Source of the DNA: Klebsiella pneumoniae
Lineage (GTDB): Bacteria; Pseudomonadota; Gammaproteobacteria; Ga0077536
DNA: 7,607 bases
Reading direction: 5' to 3'
Assembly: GCA_945873015.1 (NCBI GenBank)
Contig: CAMCBY010000193.1
Coordinates: forward strand, 1-7,607
Part shown: piece after piece, positions 1-6,429 of the stretch
Numbering within the stretch: the first letter of the stretch is position 1
How the letters are laid out: the number at the start of each line of letters is the position of its first letter
Translations under genes and position numbers: made by a program
Notes under the pieces: model-generated
Told to the model about the DNA's origin: nothing
What the model saw: the letters and a program-made list of their open reading frames with translations, nothing else
Database searches by the model: none

Positions 1-1
1 C

Positions 2-1555
2 GCTGTGCTGCTCGGGCTGGCGAGTTGCGCGCTACTGCTGTGGGTCAGCCTCAAACCTAGCCTGGCGGGTATCAACTCGGACGCGGCAGTCTACGTGTTG
101 CTCGCCGACTGGTTATCCCCCTGGCAGAGCAGCGACATCGGCTTCGGCGCACGATTGTTCGAACACTATCCATTCCCGCCGCTTTACCCGCTGCTGCTGG
201 CAGCGCTCGGCGCGGGCAGCAGCAATCCGCTCATGGCTTATGGCGCCGACGCCGTATTGCAGGCGCTGGCGGTGGCCGCGAGTGGTTGGTGGGCGCAGCG
301 CGCCGGATTCGACCGCGCGAGTGTCATGCTCGCGGCGCTGAGTCTGGCGCTGACGCCGATTGCGCTGTTCACCGCGATGGGGCTGTTCAGTGAGCCACTG
401 TATCTGGCGCTCTCGATGAGTGCGCTGGCGGTGCTGGCCGGGCCAGAGCACAAGATACGTCACTGGTACGTCGCCGCCGTATTGCTCGGGTTGGCCGCCC
501 TGACGCGGGGTGTTGGATTGTTCGCAGTCGCCGCGCTGCTGCTGGTGTGGGCATGGCGCACGCGCATGCACAGTGCGCGCCTGACGCCGTTGCTGGCGCT
601 GGCGGCGCCGCTGCTGTGGATGGCGCTCAAAGCGGCGCAGGGTTGGCAAGGCAGTTACACCCATAATCTGTTTGGCGGCGATACGCTGGCCGTACTGCAT
701 GGCCTGCTCGAACAACTGCCGACCAATCTGCGTGCGCTTCATTATCACTTTGTGCGCTGTTTCGATTCCCTCGGCGGGCGTCACAGTGCGGTCCTGCTCA
801 GCCTGTTGCTGGTGCCGGCGACGTTCACCTGGATACAACGCTTGCGGGCGGCGGAACTCGATGCCTGTTACGCCGCCTTGTATGTGGGCGTGATCGTGCT
901 GTGGCCTTACCCCAACCACTTTGCGCGTTTTCTGCTGGTGCTGCTGCCATTGTTCGCCGCCTATGCGGCACACGGCACGGTTGGTCTGTTACGTGCGCTC
1001 GGGCAGGCGCGGCTGGCGCGCCATGGCGCGGGTTTGACCTGCGTTCTGCTGTTGCTGGTGGTGGCGCCAAGCGTCTGGCAGGTGTTGTCTACCATCGCCC
1101 GCGCCGACGATACACAAACGCGGCTTGAGACCCGCATCAGCAGTTGGTACAGCCACGACAGCCGCGCCGCAGCCATGGCCTCAACCGCTTTTTCGCTGCG
1201 TGTGTTGGAGGTGATGGCGGAGCTGGGCGAACGGCTGCCGCGCGACGCCTGTGTGAGTGCCACGATGGCTGAAGTGTTCATGCTGCACAGCCGTCGCTAC
1301 AGCCGCCCGCCACCCAGTCAGCGGGACGATGTCGCGAGTCTGCGGGTGGCTTTGGCTGATTGTCCCTACGTGCTGTTGCTCGGTGCGACGGCGTTTCCGG
1401 CGGCGGACTTTCCGGTCTTCTATCCCGCGGAACGATTGCCTGGCGAACTGACGGCGCTCTATTCCGTGGCACGCGATCCAGCTTTGCCGGACGCGCCGGC
1501 GCTGGCCATCCTCGCCCGTTATCGCGGCCCGGCACCACCCGCACCTGGGCACTGA
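2..1555 (+). CDS. Polytopic GT-C / ArnT-PMT-like glycosyltransferase (5'-truncated by window edge)
   Basis: Integral inner-membrane protein, probably a GT-C fold glycosyltransferase that moves a sugar from a polyprenyl-phosphate donor. The frame is open to the left edge, so the N-terminus is missing; the GTG at 5 is only the first start-like codon. Numbering from that codon, a hydrophobic segment (about 2-21) is followed by a loop with Asp26 and Tyr30 in a D-x3-Y arrangement, where PMT/ArnT proteins carry their catalytic acidic residue. A P-P-L-Y-P-L-L-L motif follows near 59, also typical of this family. Roughly ten Leu/Ala-rich membrane segments run to about residue 365, then a soluble, presumably periplasmic tail of about 150 residues. 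It ends 89 nt before the next gene, which has its own promoter, so it belongs to a separate unit. The membrane topology is clear. The family assignment is moderately sure and the substrate unknown. Confidence 0.7.
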   Translation, partial: AVLLGLASCALLLWVSLKPSLAGINSDAAVYVLLADWLSPWQSSDIGFGARLFEHYPFPPLYPLLLAALGAGSSNPLMAYGADAVLQALAVAASGWWAQRAGFDRASVMLAALSLALTPIALFTAMGLFSEPLYLALSMSALAVLAGPEHKIRHWYVAAVLLGLAALTRGVGLFAVAALLLVWAWRTRMHSARLTPLLALAAPLLWMALKAAQGWQGSYTHNLFGGDTLAVLHGLLEQLPTNLRALHYHFVRCFDSLGGRHSAVLLSLLLVPATFTWIQRLRAAELDACYAALYVGVIVLWPYPNHFARFLLVLLPLFAAYAAHGTVGLLRALGQARLARHGAGLTCVLLLLVVAPSVWQVLSTIARADDTQTRLETRISSWYSHDSRAAAMASTAFSLRVLEVMAELGERLPRDACVSATMAEVFMLHSRRYSRPPPSQRDDVASLRVALADCPYVLLLGATAFPAADFPVFYPAERLPGELTALYSVARDPALPDAPALAILARYRGPAPPAPGH

Positions 1556-1574
1556 CAGCGCTGCGCATTCGCGG

Positions 1575-1602
1575 TCGGCAGACGCGCGAAAGTCACTATA
1601 AT
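1575..1602 (+). promoter_or_regulatory. Sigma-70-type promoter for the acyl-CoA operon
   Basis: A perfect -10 box TATAAT lies at 1597-1602. A 4/6 match to the -35 consensus, TCGGCA, lies at 1575-1580 with a 16-nt spacer. Transcription would start around 1608-1610, giving a 5' UTR of about 35 nt before the MaoC-type gene. It lies in the only gap between the glycosyltransferase and the operon. The -10 is convincing; the -35 is only fair. Confidence 0.6.
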
Positions 1603-1644
1603 GCGGGCTCGTTCAAAAGCGCATTCAACCGAGGGGATGACAGT

Positions 1645-2100
1645 ATGGCTGGCCTGTATTTCGAAGAGTTCCAAGTTGGGCAGATTTTCAAACACGCGAT
1701 TCATCGCACCCTGACCGAGACTGACAACGTGCTGTTCACGGCGATGACCCACAATCCGGCGCGCCTGCACCTTGATGAAGAGTATTGCCGCACCGAGACC
1801 GAATTCGGTCAGCGCATCGTCAACAGCGGTTTTACCCTGGCGTTGATGGTCGGCATCAGCGTGCACGACACCACCCTCGGCACCACCGTCGCCAACCTCG
1901 GTTGGGATGAAGTGCGTTTCCCCGCACCACTGTTTCATGGCGACACCATCCGTGTTGAAAGCGAAGTGCTGGAACTGCGCGAAAGTAAATCCCGACCGCA
2001 AAACGGCGTGGTGATTTTTGCCCACCGGGCCTATAACCAGAAGAACGAATTAGTGGCGGTATGCAAGCGCTCCGGCCTCATGCTGAGGAAACCGAAATGA
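1645..2100 (+). CDS. MaoC-family (hotdog) enoyl-CoA hydratase, itaconyl-/mesaconyl-CoA hydratase-like
   Basis: A 151-residue single-hotdog protein of the MaoC/R-hydratase family that probably adds water to a short unsaturated acyl-CoA in the cytosol. ATG 1645 is preceded by GAGGGG at 1631-1636 with 8-nt spacing; a longer upstream reading of the frame has no support. The hydratase signature appears as Thr35-His36-Asn37-Pro38 followed by His42. In classical R-hydratases this segment reads D-x-N-P-x-H; here the Asp position is Thr and two extra residues precede the His. I recall the same spacing in MaoC proteins paired with CitE-like lyases. A C-terminal R-A-Y-N-Q strand motif is also typical of that group. 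The stop overlaps the lyase start by 4 nt (ATGA), implying translational coupling. By analogy with itaconate and methylmalyl-CoA pathways the pair may act on C5 dicarboxyl-CoA esters; that substrate is inference. Confidence 0.85.
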   Translation: MAGLYFEEFQVGQIFKHAIHRTLTETDNVLFTAMTHNPARLHLDEEYCRTETEFGQRIVNSGFTLALMVGISVHDTTLGTTVANLGWDEVRFPAPLFHGDTIRVESEVLELRESKSRPQNGVVIFAHRAYNQKNELVAVCKRSGLMLRKPK

Positions 2101-2978
2101 GTTTACGTTCGCTGCTGTTCGCGCCTGGCGACAGCGACAAAAAGATGGCCAAGGCCTCCGAATGCGGGGCCGATTGTGTGATTCTCGATCTGGAAGATTC
2201 GGTGGCTGCGAGTCGCAAGCCTGTCGCCCGCGAAATGGTGCGCGAATTTCTGAAAGCCGGTACCAATCCCAAGGTCGAGTTCTGGGTGCGCTGTAATCCG
2301 CTCGACGGCCCCTATGTGCTGGCCGACATCGCGGCCGTCGCTCCGGCGGGTCCCAAGGGCATCATCCTGCCCAAGACCAATAGTGCCGACGACCTGGTGC
2401 AGGTCTCGCATTTTCTCGATGTACTGGAAGCCGAACACGGTCTCGCCGCCGGTAGCATCGGCATCCTGCCGGTAGCGACCGAGACCGCCGCGGCGGTGTT
2501 CGGTCTTGGCAGCTATAACAAGACCACGCCGCGTCTGCGCGGTCTGACCTGGGGTGCCGAAGATCTCGGTGCGGCGGTCGGCGCGAGCAGCAATCTTGAG
2601 AGTAATGGTCAGTGGACATCGCCCTATGTGCTGGTGCGTTCGCTGTGCCTGTTCGCGGCCCACGCTTCCGGTGTGCAGGCGGTCGACACGGTGATGGCGG
2701 ACTTCCGCGATCTGGCCGGTCTCGAACGAGTCTGCAACGACGCCCGGCGCGATGGTTTCACCGGCAAGATAGCCATCCACCCGGCGCAGGTGCCGGTCAT
2801 CAATCAGGCCTTCACGCCGAGCGCGGCAGAAGTTGCGCACGCTGAGGCGGTGCTGGCGCTGTTTGCTGCCAATCCCGATGCAGGCACCCTGCAACTCGAT
2901 GGCAAAATGATCGACAAACCTCACGAAGTGCAGGCGCGACGCATCATGGCGATGGCGGAACGACTCAAGGGACGTTGA
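2097..2978 (+). CDS. CitE/HpcH-family CoA-ester lyase (citramalyl-/malyl-CoA lyase-like)
   Basis: A 293-residue TIM-barrel lyase of the HpcH/HpaI-CitE superfamily, full length for the family. It likely catalyses Mg-dependent retro-Claisen cleavage of a 3-hydroxy-dicarboxyl-CoA ester such as (S)-citramalyl-CoA (to acetyl-CoA plus pyruvate), malyl-CoA or methylmalyl-CoA. Visible motifs are L-F-A-P-G-D near residues 7-12, L-D-L-E-D at 30-34, V-R-C-N with Arg65, L-P-K at 91-93, the probable Mg ligands Glu129 (A-T-E-T-A) and Asp156 (G-A-E-D-L), and I-H-P-A-Q at 227-231 near the C-terminus. The ATG at 2097 is chosen because GAGGA at 2085-2089 sits 7 nt upstream and it gives the 4-nt overlap with the MaoC gene; the frame extends 12 codons further up to 2061 without support. 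Substrate choice between citramalyl- and malyl-type esters cannot be settled from motifs. Confidence 0.9.
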   Translation: MSLRSLLFAPGDSDKKMAKASECGADCVILDLEDSVAASRKPVAREMVREFLKAGTNPKVEFWVRCNPLDGPYVLADIAAVAPAGPKGIILPKTNSADDLVQVSHFLDVLEAEHGLAAGSIGILPVATETAAAVFGLGSYNKTTPRLRGLTWGAEDLGAAVGASSNLESNGQWTSPYVLVRSLCLFAAHASGVQAVDTVMADFRDLAGLERVCNDARRDGFTGKIAIHPAQVPVINQAFTPSAAEVAHAEAVLALFAANPDAGTLQLDGKMIDKPHEVQARRIMAMAERLKGR

Positions 2979-2989
2979 ACGTGCCAGGC

Positions 2990-3013
2990 GCGGGGTGTGG
3001 TGGCACGCCCCGC
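2990..3013 (+). other. Intra-operon hairpin in the 94-nt gap
   Basis: A 10-bp stem (2990-2999 paired with 3004-3013, one G-T pair) closes on a 4-nt loop. It lies 11 nt after the lyase stop and 59 nt before the dehalogenase start. No T-run follows, so it is not a standard intrinsic terminator. It could stabilise or process the transcript, or partly uncouple the last four genes from the first two. Function is inference. Confidence 0.4.
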
Positions 3014-3072
3014 CTGTGCCTGCATGCACAAGCTTCCATGTCCCTCAACACGCAGTACGGGAGCGCTATGCA

Positions 3073-3945
3073 ATGAGCAGTTGGTCCGAACAGAAAAAAT
3101 TCATCACTGTCGATGGTCGCCGCATGGCCTATGTCGAAATGGGCAGCGGACGGCCCATCGTTTTTCAGCATGGCAATCCGACCTCGTCCTATCTGTGGCG
3201 CAACATCCTGCCGAAGCTTGCCGATCTCGGTCGCTGTATCGCCATCGACCTGATTGGCATGGGCGACTCGGACAAGTTGCCGGACTCGGGCCCCAGTCGT
3301 TATACCTTTGCCGAACACAGCCATTATCTCGACGGTGCATTCGCGGCCCTCGGTTTAAGCCATGACATCGTATTTGTGCTGCATGACTGGGGTTCGGCGC
3401 TCGGTTTCGACTGGATGCGACGTCATCCCGCTGCGGCTGCCGGTGTCGCGCACATGGAAGGCATCGTGCAAGCGCTGCGCTGGGACCAATGGCCGGCCGC
3501 CGCCACCGAGATTTTTCGCGCGTTCCGCTCGGAAGCCGGCGAGGATCTGGTACTGAACAAGAACGTGTTCGTAGAGAACGTGTTGCCGAAGTCTATCCTG
3601 CGTCCGCTCAGTGATGAGGAGATGGAGGTCTATCGCGCGCCGTTTCGTCATGCCGGGGAAGATCGTCGCCCGACCTTGAGCTGGCCGCGCCAGATCCCGC
3701 TCGCCAATCAGCCCGCCGACGTCTGTGCGCTGGTCGATGCCTACGGTGCCTATATGCAAAAGGCGACGATGCCCAAACTTTTTATCAAGGCTGAACCCGG
3801 CATGATCATGAACGGCGCGCCGGCTGATTTCGCGCGCAGTTGGCCCAATACCAGTGAAGTGACGGTCAAGGGCCTGCACTTCATTCAGGAAGATTCGCCC
3901 GATGAAATCGTGGCTGCGTTGCGTCAGTGGATAAAAACGTTCTGA
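3073..3945 (+). CDS. Haloalkane dehalogenase, LinB/DhaA-type alpha/beta hydrolase
   Basis: A 290-residue haloalkane dehalogenase of the HLD-II (LinB/DhaA) subfamily. These cytosolic enzymes replace halide on an alkyl carbon by hydroxyl through an aspartyl-ester intermediate. The residues line up with LinB at a constant offset of three: nucleophile Asp105 (H-D-W-G; LinB D108), halide-binding Asn35 (H-G-N-P; N38) and Trp106 (W109), catalytic acid Glu129 (M-E-G; E132) and base His269 (L-H-F-I-Q-E-D; H272). The full pentad is present, so it should be active. The cap at about 133-210 is the variable region; Ser174 occupies the place of LinB Leu177 at the tunnel mouth. ATG 3073 has a CGGGAG box at 3058-3063 and matches the LinB N-terminus; the frame runs up to 2995 but those residues do not look like the family. 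It is followed by the thioesterase after 11 nt. The family is near certain; the natural substrate is unknown. Confidence 0.93.
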   Translation: MSSWSEQKKFITVDGRRMAYVEMGSGRPIVFQHGNPTSSYLWRNILPKLADLGRCIAIDLIGMGDSDKLPDSGPSRYTFAEHSHYLDGAFAALGLSHDIVFVLHDWGSALGFDWMRRHPAAAAGVAHMEGIVQALRWDQWPAAATEIFRAFRSEAGEDLVLNKNVFVENVLPKSILRPLSDEEMEVYRAPFRHAGEDRRPTLSWPRQIPLANQPADVCALVDAYGAYMQKATMPKLFIKAEPGMIMNGAPADFARSWPNTSEVTVKGLHFIQEDSPDEIVAALRQWIKTF

Positions 3946-3956
3946 GGCCCGCGAGC

Positions 3957-4376
3957 ATGGATCTGTCCCACCTCGTTCCGCTCGGCACCGAAGCTGCGCG
4001 TGAGATAAAGGTCAGTTTCGAACTGACCGTGGCCCACGCCTATGCGAGCCTGCCGGCGGTCTACGCTTCACCGCAGATGATCATGCTCATGGAAATGGCG
4101 TGCGCCGATGCCATCGCGACACTGCTGCCATCCGGTTGGGTGTCGGTGGGTACCCATGTCGATGTCAGGCATCTGGCTGCCACACCGGTAGGCATGACGG
4201 TCACCGCGCGCGCGCGCGTGATTGAGGTCGGCGAGCGCACAGTGCGTTTTGCGGTCAGCGCGCATGATGGCATGGACCTGATCGGCGAAGGGTTTCACGT
4301 CCGCGCGCCGGTGGCACTTAATCGTTTCGTTGAAGGTGTGGCGCGTAAAACCGCCAGCCTGGGAGCAACTTCATGA
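3957..4376 (+). CDS. FlK-like hotdog thioesterase
   Basis: A 139-residue single-domain hotdog protein resembling FlK, the fluoroacetyl-CoA thioesterase of Streptomyces cattleya. It is expected to hydrolyse an acyl-CoA in the cytosol. The FlK triad Thr42/Glu50/His76 maps at a constant offset of four to Ser38, Glu46 (L-M-E-x-A-C) and His72 (H-x-A-A-T-P). Downstream, V-S-A-H-D-G-M-D and a G-x-H-x-R-A strand also match FlK. FlK Phe36, the residue credited with gating for fluoroacetyl-CoA, corresponds to Leu32, so fluoroacetate specificity is not implied. ATG 3957 is preferred over GTG 3927, which would overlap the dehalogenase by 19 nt; the ribosome site is weak (GAG near 3944). The stop overlaps panB by 4 nt. 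The family call is good and the substrate is unknown. Confidence 0.85.
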   Translation: MDLSHLVPLGTEAAREIKVSFELTVAHAYASLPAVYASPQMIMLMEMACADAIATLLPSGWVSVGTHVDVRHLAATPVGMTVTARARVIEVGERTVRFAVSAHDGMDLIGEGFHVRAPVALNRFVEGVARKTASLGATS

Positions 4377-5191
4377 GCCAGCAACACGACATCGGCGGTC
4401 ACGTCACCACACGCAGCCTGCGCCAGATGAAGGTGGACGGCGAGAAGATAGCCAGTCTCACCGCCTACGACGCGTCCTTTGCCCGCGTGCTGGATGAAGC
4501 GGGCATGGATTTTATTCTGGTCGGTGACTCGGTCGGCATGGTTGTGCAGGGCCACACCACCACCATCCCGGTCACCATGGACGAAATGGTCTACCACACC
4601 CGACTGGTGTCGCGCGGCATCAAACGGGCGCTGTTGATGGCCGACATGCCGTTCATGAGTTATGCCTCGGGTGAAGCGTGCCTGCGCAATGCCGCACGCC
4701 TCATGAAGGAGGGCGGTGCCGAGATGGTCAAACTCGAATGGGGCGAACTTGAAATCGACATGGTCGCGCGCCTGACGGAATGCGGCATACCGGTATGCGC
4801 GCATCTCGGCTTGACACCGCAGGCAGTGCATAAATTCGGTGGTTATCGCGTGCAGGGACGCGAAGAGGCCGCTGCGCGCAAGATGAAAGAAGACGCACTG
4901 GCGCTCGAACAGGCCGGCGCCGATGTGCTGCTGCTGGAGTGCGTGCCGACCGCGCTGGCTGCTGAGATCACCGCGGCTGCGTCGGTGCCCGTGATCGGCA
5001 TCGGCGCCGGACCACAGGTCGATGGCCAGATCCTGGTGCTGTACGACATCCTCGATATCGCACCCGGCAAACGCACGCGCTTTTCCAAGAACTACATGGC
5101 CGGTGCCGACTCCATCCATGTCGCCATCCGGAATTACGTGCAGGACGTCAAATCCGTGCGTTTCCCGGCCGCCGAACACGCGTTCACCTGA
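4373..5191 (+). CDS. panB: 3-methyl-2-oxobutanoate hydroxymethyltransferase (PanB) or close paralogue
   Basis: A 272-residue TIM-barrel protein of the ketopantoate hydroxymethyltransferase family. The canonical reaction moves a hydroxymethyl group from 5,10-methylene-tetrahydrofolate to 2-oxoisovalerate, the first committed step of pantothenate synthesis. Conserved features are T-A-Y-D at 30-33, V-G-D-S with metal ligand Asp52, a G-H-x-T-T-x-P-V segment at 60-67, Asp91 (A-D-M-P-F), Lys120 and Glu122 (V-K-L-E), G-G-Y-x-V-Q-G-R at 156-163 and general base Glu189 (L-E-C-V-P). These match E. coli D45, D84, K112, E114 and E181. A Trp (123) replaces the usual Gly after Glu122. A GGGAG box at 4361-4365 and the ATGA overlap fix the start. 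panC is not adjacent, unlike the usual panBC pair, and the neighbours are acyl-CoA genes. It may serve CoA supply or be a paralogue with another 2-oxoacid acceptor. Confidence 0.92.
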   Translation: MSQQHDIGGHVTTRSLRQMKVDGEKIASLTAYDASFARVLDEAGMDFILVGDSVGMVVQGHTTTIPVTMDEMVYHTRLVSRGIKRALLMADMPFMSYASGEACLRNAARLMKEGGAEMVKLEWGELEIDMVARLTECGIPVCAHLGLTPQAVHKFGGYRVQGREEAAARKMKEDALALEQAGADVLLLECVPTALAAEITAAASVPVIGIGAGPQVDGQILVLYDILDIAPGKRTRFSKNYMAGADSIHVAIRNYVQDVKSVRFPAAEHAFT

Positions 5192-5196
5192 TTGCC

Positions 5197-6054
5197 GTGA
5201 CCCATCCGGCGTTGACACGTCTGGTGCAAGGCCTGGCGCTTGAGCGTCTGGAAGAAAACCTGTTTCGCGGCGCGGTCAGCGACACCCATCTCAAGCGTGT
5301 GTATGGCGGCAAGGTGCTGGGCGAGGCCATCAAGGCAGCTCAGTCAACCGTCGACGGACGCGACGTGCATTCCATCCATTGTTATTTTCTGCGTGAGGCC
5401 GATTCGCAGAATCCGGTCATCTATGAGGTCGAGCGCAGCCGCGACGGCCGTGCCTTTGCTGCACGGCGTGTGACCGCCATTCAGTACGGGCGGCCGATCT
5501 TCACGCTCGAGGCGTCCTTCCAGGTGCGTGAGGACGGCCTTGAATATCAGGCCACCGCGCCGGTCGTGCCGGCGCCGGAACAAATCGAACGCGTGTCGTT
5601 CGACGAACTCAACATGCAGGGCGCCTCACCCAAGGTGCAACGTATCGCCAATATCGCTGCACCGTTTGAATTGCGTCCGATCGATCCTTACTTCAGCGAT
5701 CCGGCCAAAGGTACCCCGCCACTGCGGCGGGTGTGGCTGCGCACAGTCGACCAACTGCCTGACGACCCGCAACTACATCGCGCCATCCTCGCCTATCTGT
5801 CGGATTACGGTTTGATCACGACACTGCTGATGCCGCAGGGACTGCGCGTGCTGAGCGAAAATATCTTCCTCGCCAGCCTCGACCACGCGATGTGGTTCCA
5901 TCGCGCGTTCAAGATGGATCAGTGGCTGCTGTATGTATGCGAAGGGGTTACCTCGTCCGGTGCGCGCGGCCTGGCGCGCGGCAGTTTCTACGATCGTGAC
6001 GGGCGTCTGGTGGTGTCCGTCGCTCAGGAGGGTTTGATTCGGGTCACCGCTTGA
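5197..6054 (+). CDS. tesB: Acyl-CoA thioesterase II (TesB family)
   Basis: A 285-residue double-hotdog thioesterase, nearly the length of E. coli TesB (286). The family hydrolyses a broad range of acyl-CoAs to free acid and CoA in the cytosol. The first hotdog carries G-G-K-V-L-G near 37-42 and G-R-x-F-x-x-R-R-V at 84-92. The second carries Y-L-S-D-Y with Asp203, S-L-D-H-A-M-W-F-H with Ser227, and V-A-Q-E-G with Gln277. These correspond to the E. coli catalytic set D204/T228/Q278 at a constant offset of one, with Ser for Thr. The start is GTG 5197, five nt after the PanB stop. No Shine-Dalgarno box is visible, so translation is probably coupled to panB. It is the last intact gene of the operon. 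Family identity is very secure. Confidence 0.93.
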   Translation: MTHPALTRLVQGLALERLEENLFRGAVSDTHLKRVYGGKVLGEAIKAAQSTVDGRDVHSIHCYFLREADSQNPVIYEVERSRDGRAFAARRVTAIQYGRPIFTLEASFQVREDGLEYQATAPVVPAPEQIERVSFDELNMQGASPKVQRIANIAAPFELRPIDPYFSDPAKGTPPLRRVWLRTVDQLPDDPQLHRAILAYLSDYGLITTLLMPQGLRVLSENIFLASLDHAMWFHRAFKMDQWLLYVCEGVTSSGARGLARGSFYDRDGRLVVSVAQEGLIRVTA

Positions 6055-6061
6055 ACCGCGT

Positions 6062-6411
6062 CACGTTTTTTCGCCCTGTCCGCAACCTGATTCGTTCTAC
6101 GTCTAACGTGCCGGCGACCACCATGGTTGCCCGGAATGTGCACACGAATGGTTGGCGCTCGCACCAGCAGTGGGCGCGGACGAAGCCCATGGTTACAAAG
6201 ATGTGTTTGGCACTGTGCTTGTGCATGGCGATGCGGTGACTGTGATCAAGGACCTCAAGGTGTGAGGTGCATCGTCCGTCGTGAACGTCGACACCAAATA
6301 CCTGACACAAAATTTTGCAAAGCCGATCACAAGCACGCATGCAGTGTCATTGCGCGGGCTTGCAATAGCGCTTTCCATCAGCATGTCAGAGTCGTCGTGT
6401 CGCGATCCTGA
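6062..6411 (+). pseudogene. phnA: Decayed phnA/yjdM (zinc-ribbon PhnA-domain protein) remnant
   Basis: Reading the frame of 6062, the translation follows PhnA/YjdM almost from end to end. It shows S-P-C-P-Q (from 6071), then after exactly the canonical 13-codon spacing C-P-E-C-A-H-E-W at 6128-6151, Y-K-D-V-F-G-T-V-L, and G-D-A-V-T-V-I-K-D-L-K-V ending at 6262. Damage is multiple. No start codon remains. The second cysteine of the first C-x-x-C is Pro (6086-6088). A TAA interrupts at 6104-6106. A TGA at 6263-6265 replaces the Lys codon that normally follows the D-L-K-V motif. Homology continues past it (G-x-S-x-V-V-x-V-x-T-K to 6298). The stretch up to the conserved D-H (6325-6330) is 26 nt instead of 27, a 1-nt deletion; in the new frame D-H-x-x-x-C and a terminal V-R-V-V follow, with a stop at 6411. 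The alignment is from memory of the family. The left boundary is approximate, starting 8 nt after tesB. Confidence 0.8.
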
Positions 6412-6429
6412 CCAATTCGTACGGTGAGA

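Noticed and set aside
113..973. A 286-residue minus-strand frame inside the glycosyltransferase gene.
   Set aside because: The composition is Arg/Gln-rich low-complexity, typical of the antisense of a Leu/Ala-rich membrane protein, while the plus strand has clear membrane segments.
2103..3029. A 308-residue minus-strand frame opposite the CoA-ester lyase, and a similar 307-residue frame (4295-5218) opposite panB.
   Set aside because: Both are antisense to genes with full catalytic motif sets and show no motifs of their own.
4205..4216. A run of six CG dinucleotides within the FlK-like gene.
   Set aside because: It is explained by GC-rich coding for Thr-Ala-Arg-Ala-Arg in a conserved strand and shows no sign of being a regulatory or repeat element.
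6107..6265. The clean segment of the phnA remnant as a short intact gene.
   Set aside because: There is no start codon with a ribosome site, it lacks half the zinc ribbon and most of the C-terminal domain, and homology continues beyond both stops, so a pseudogene fits better.
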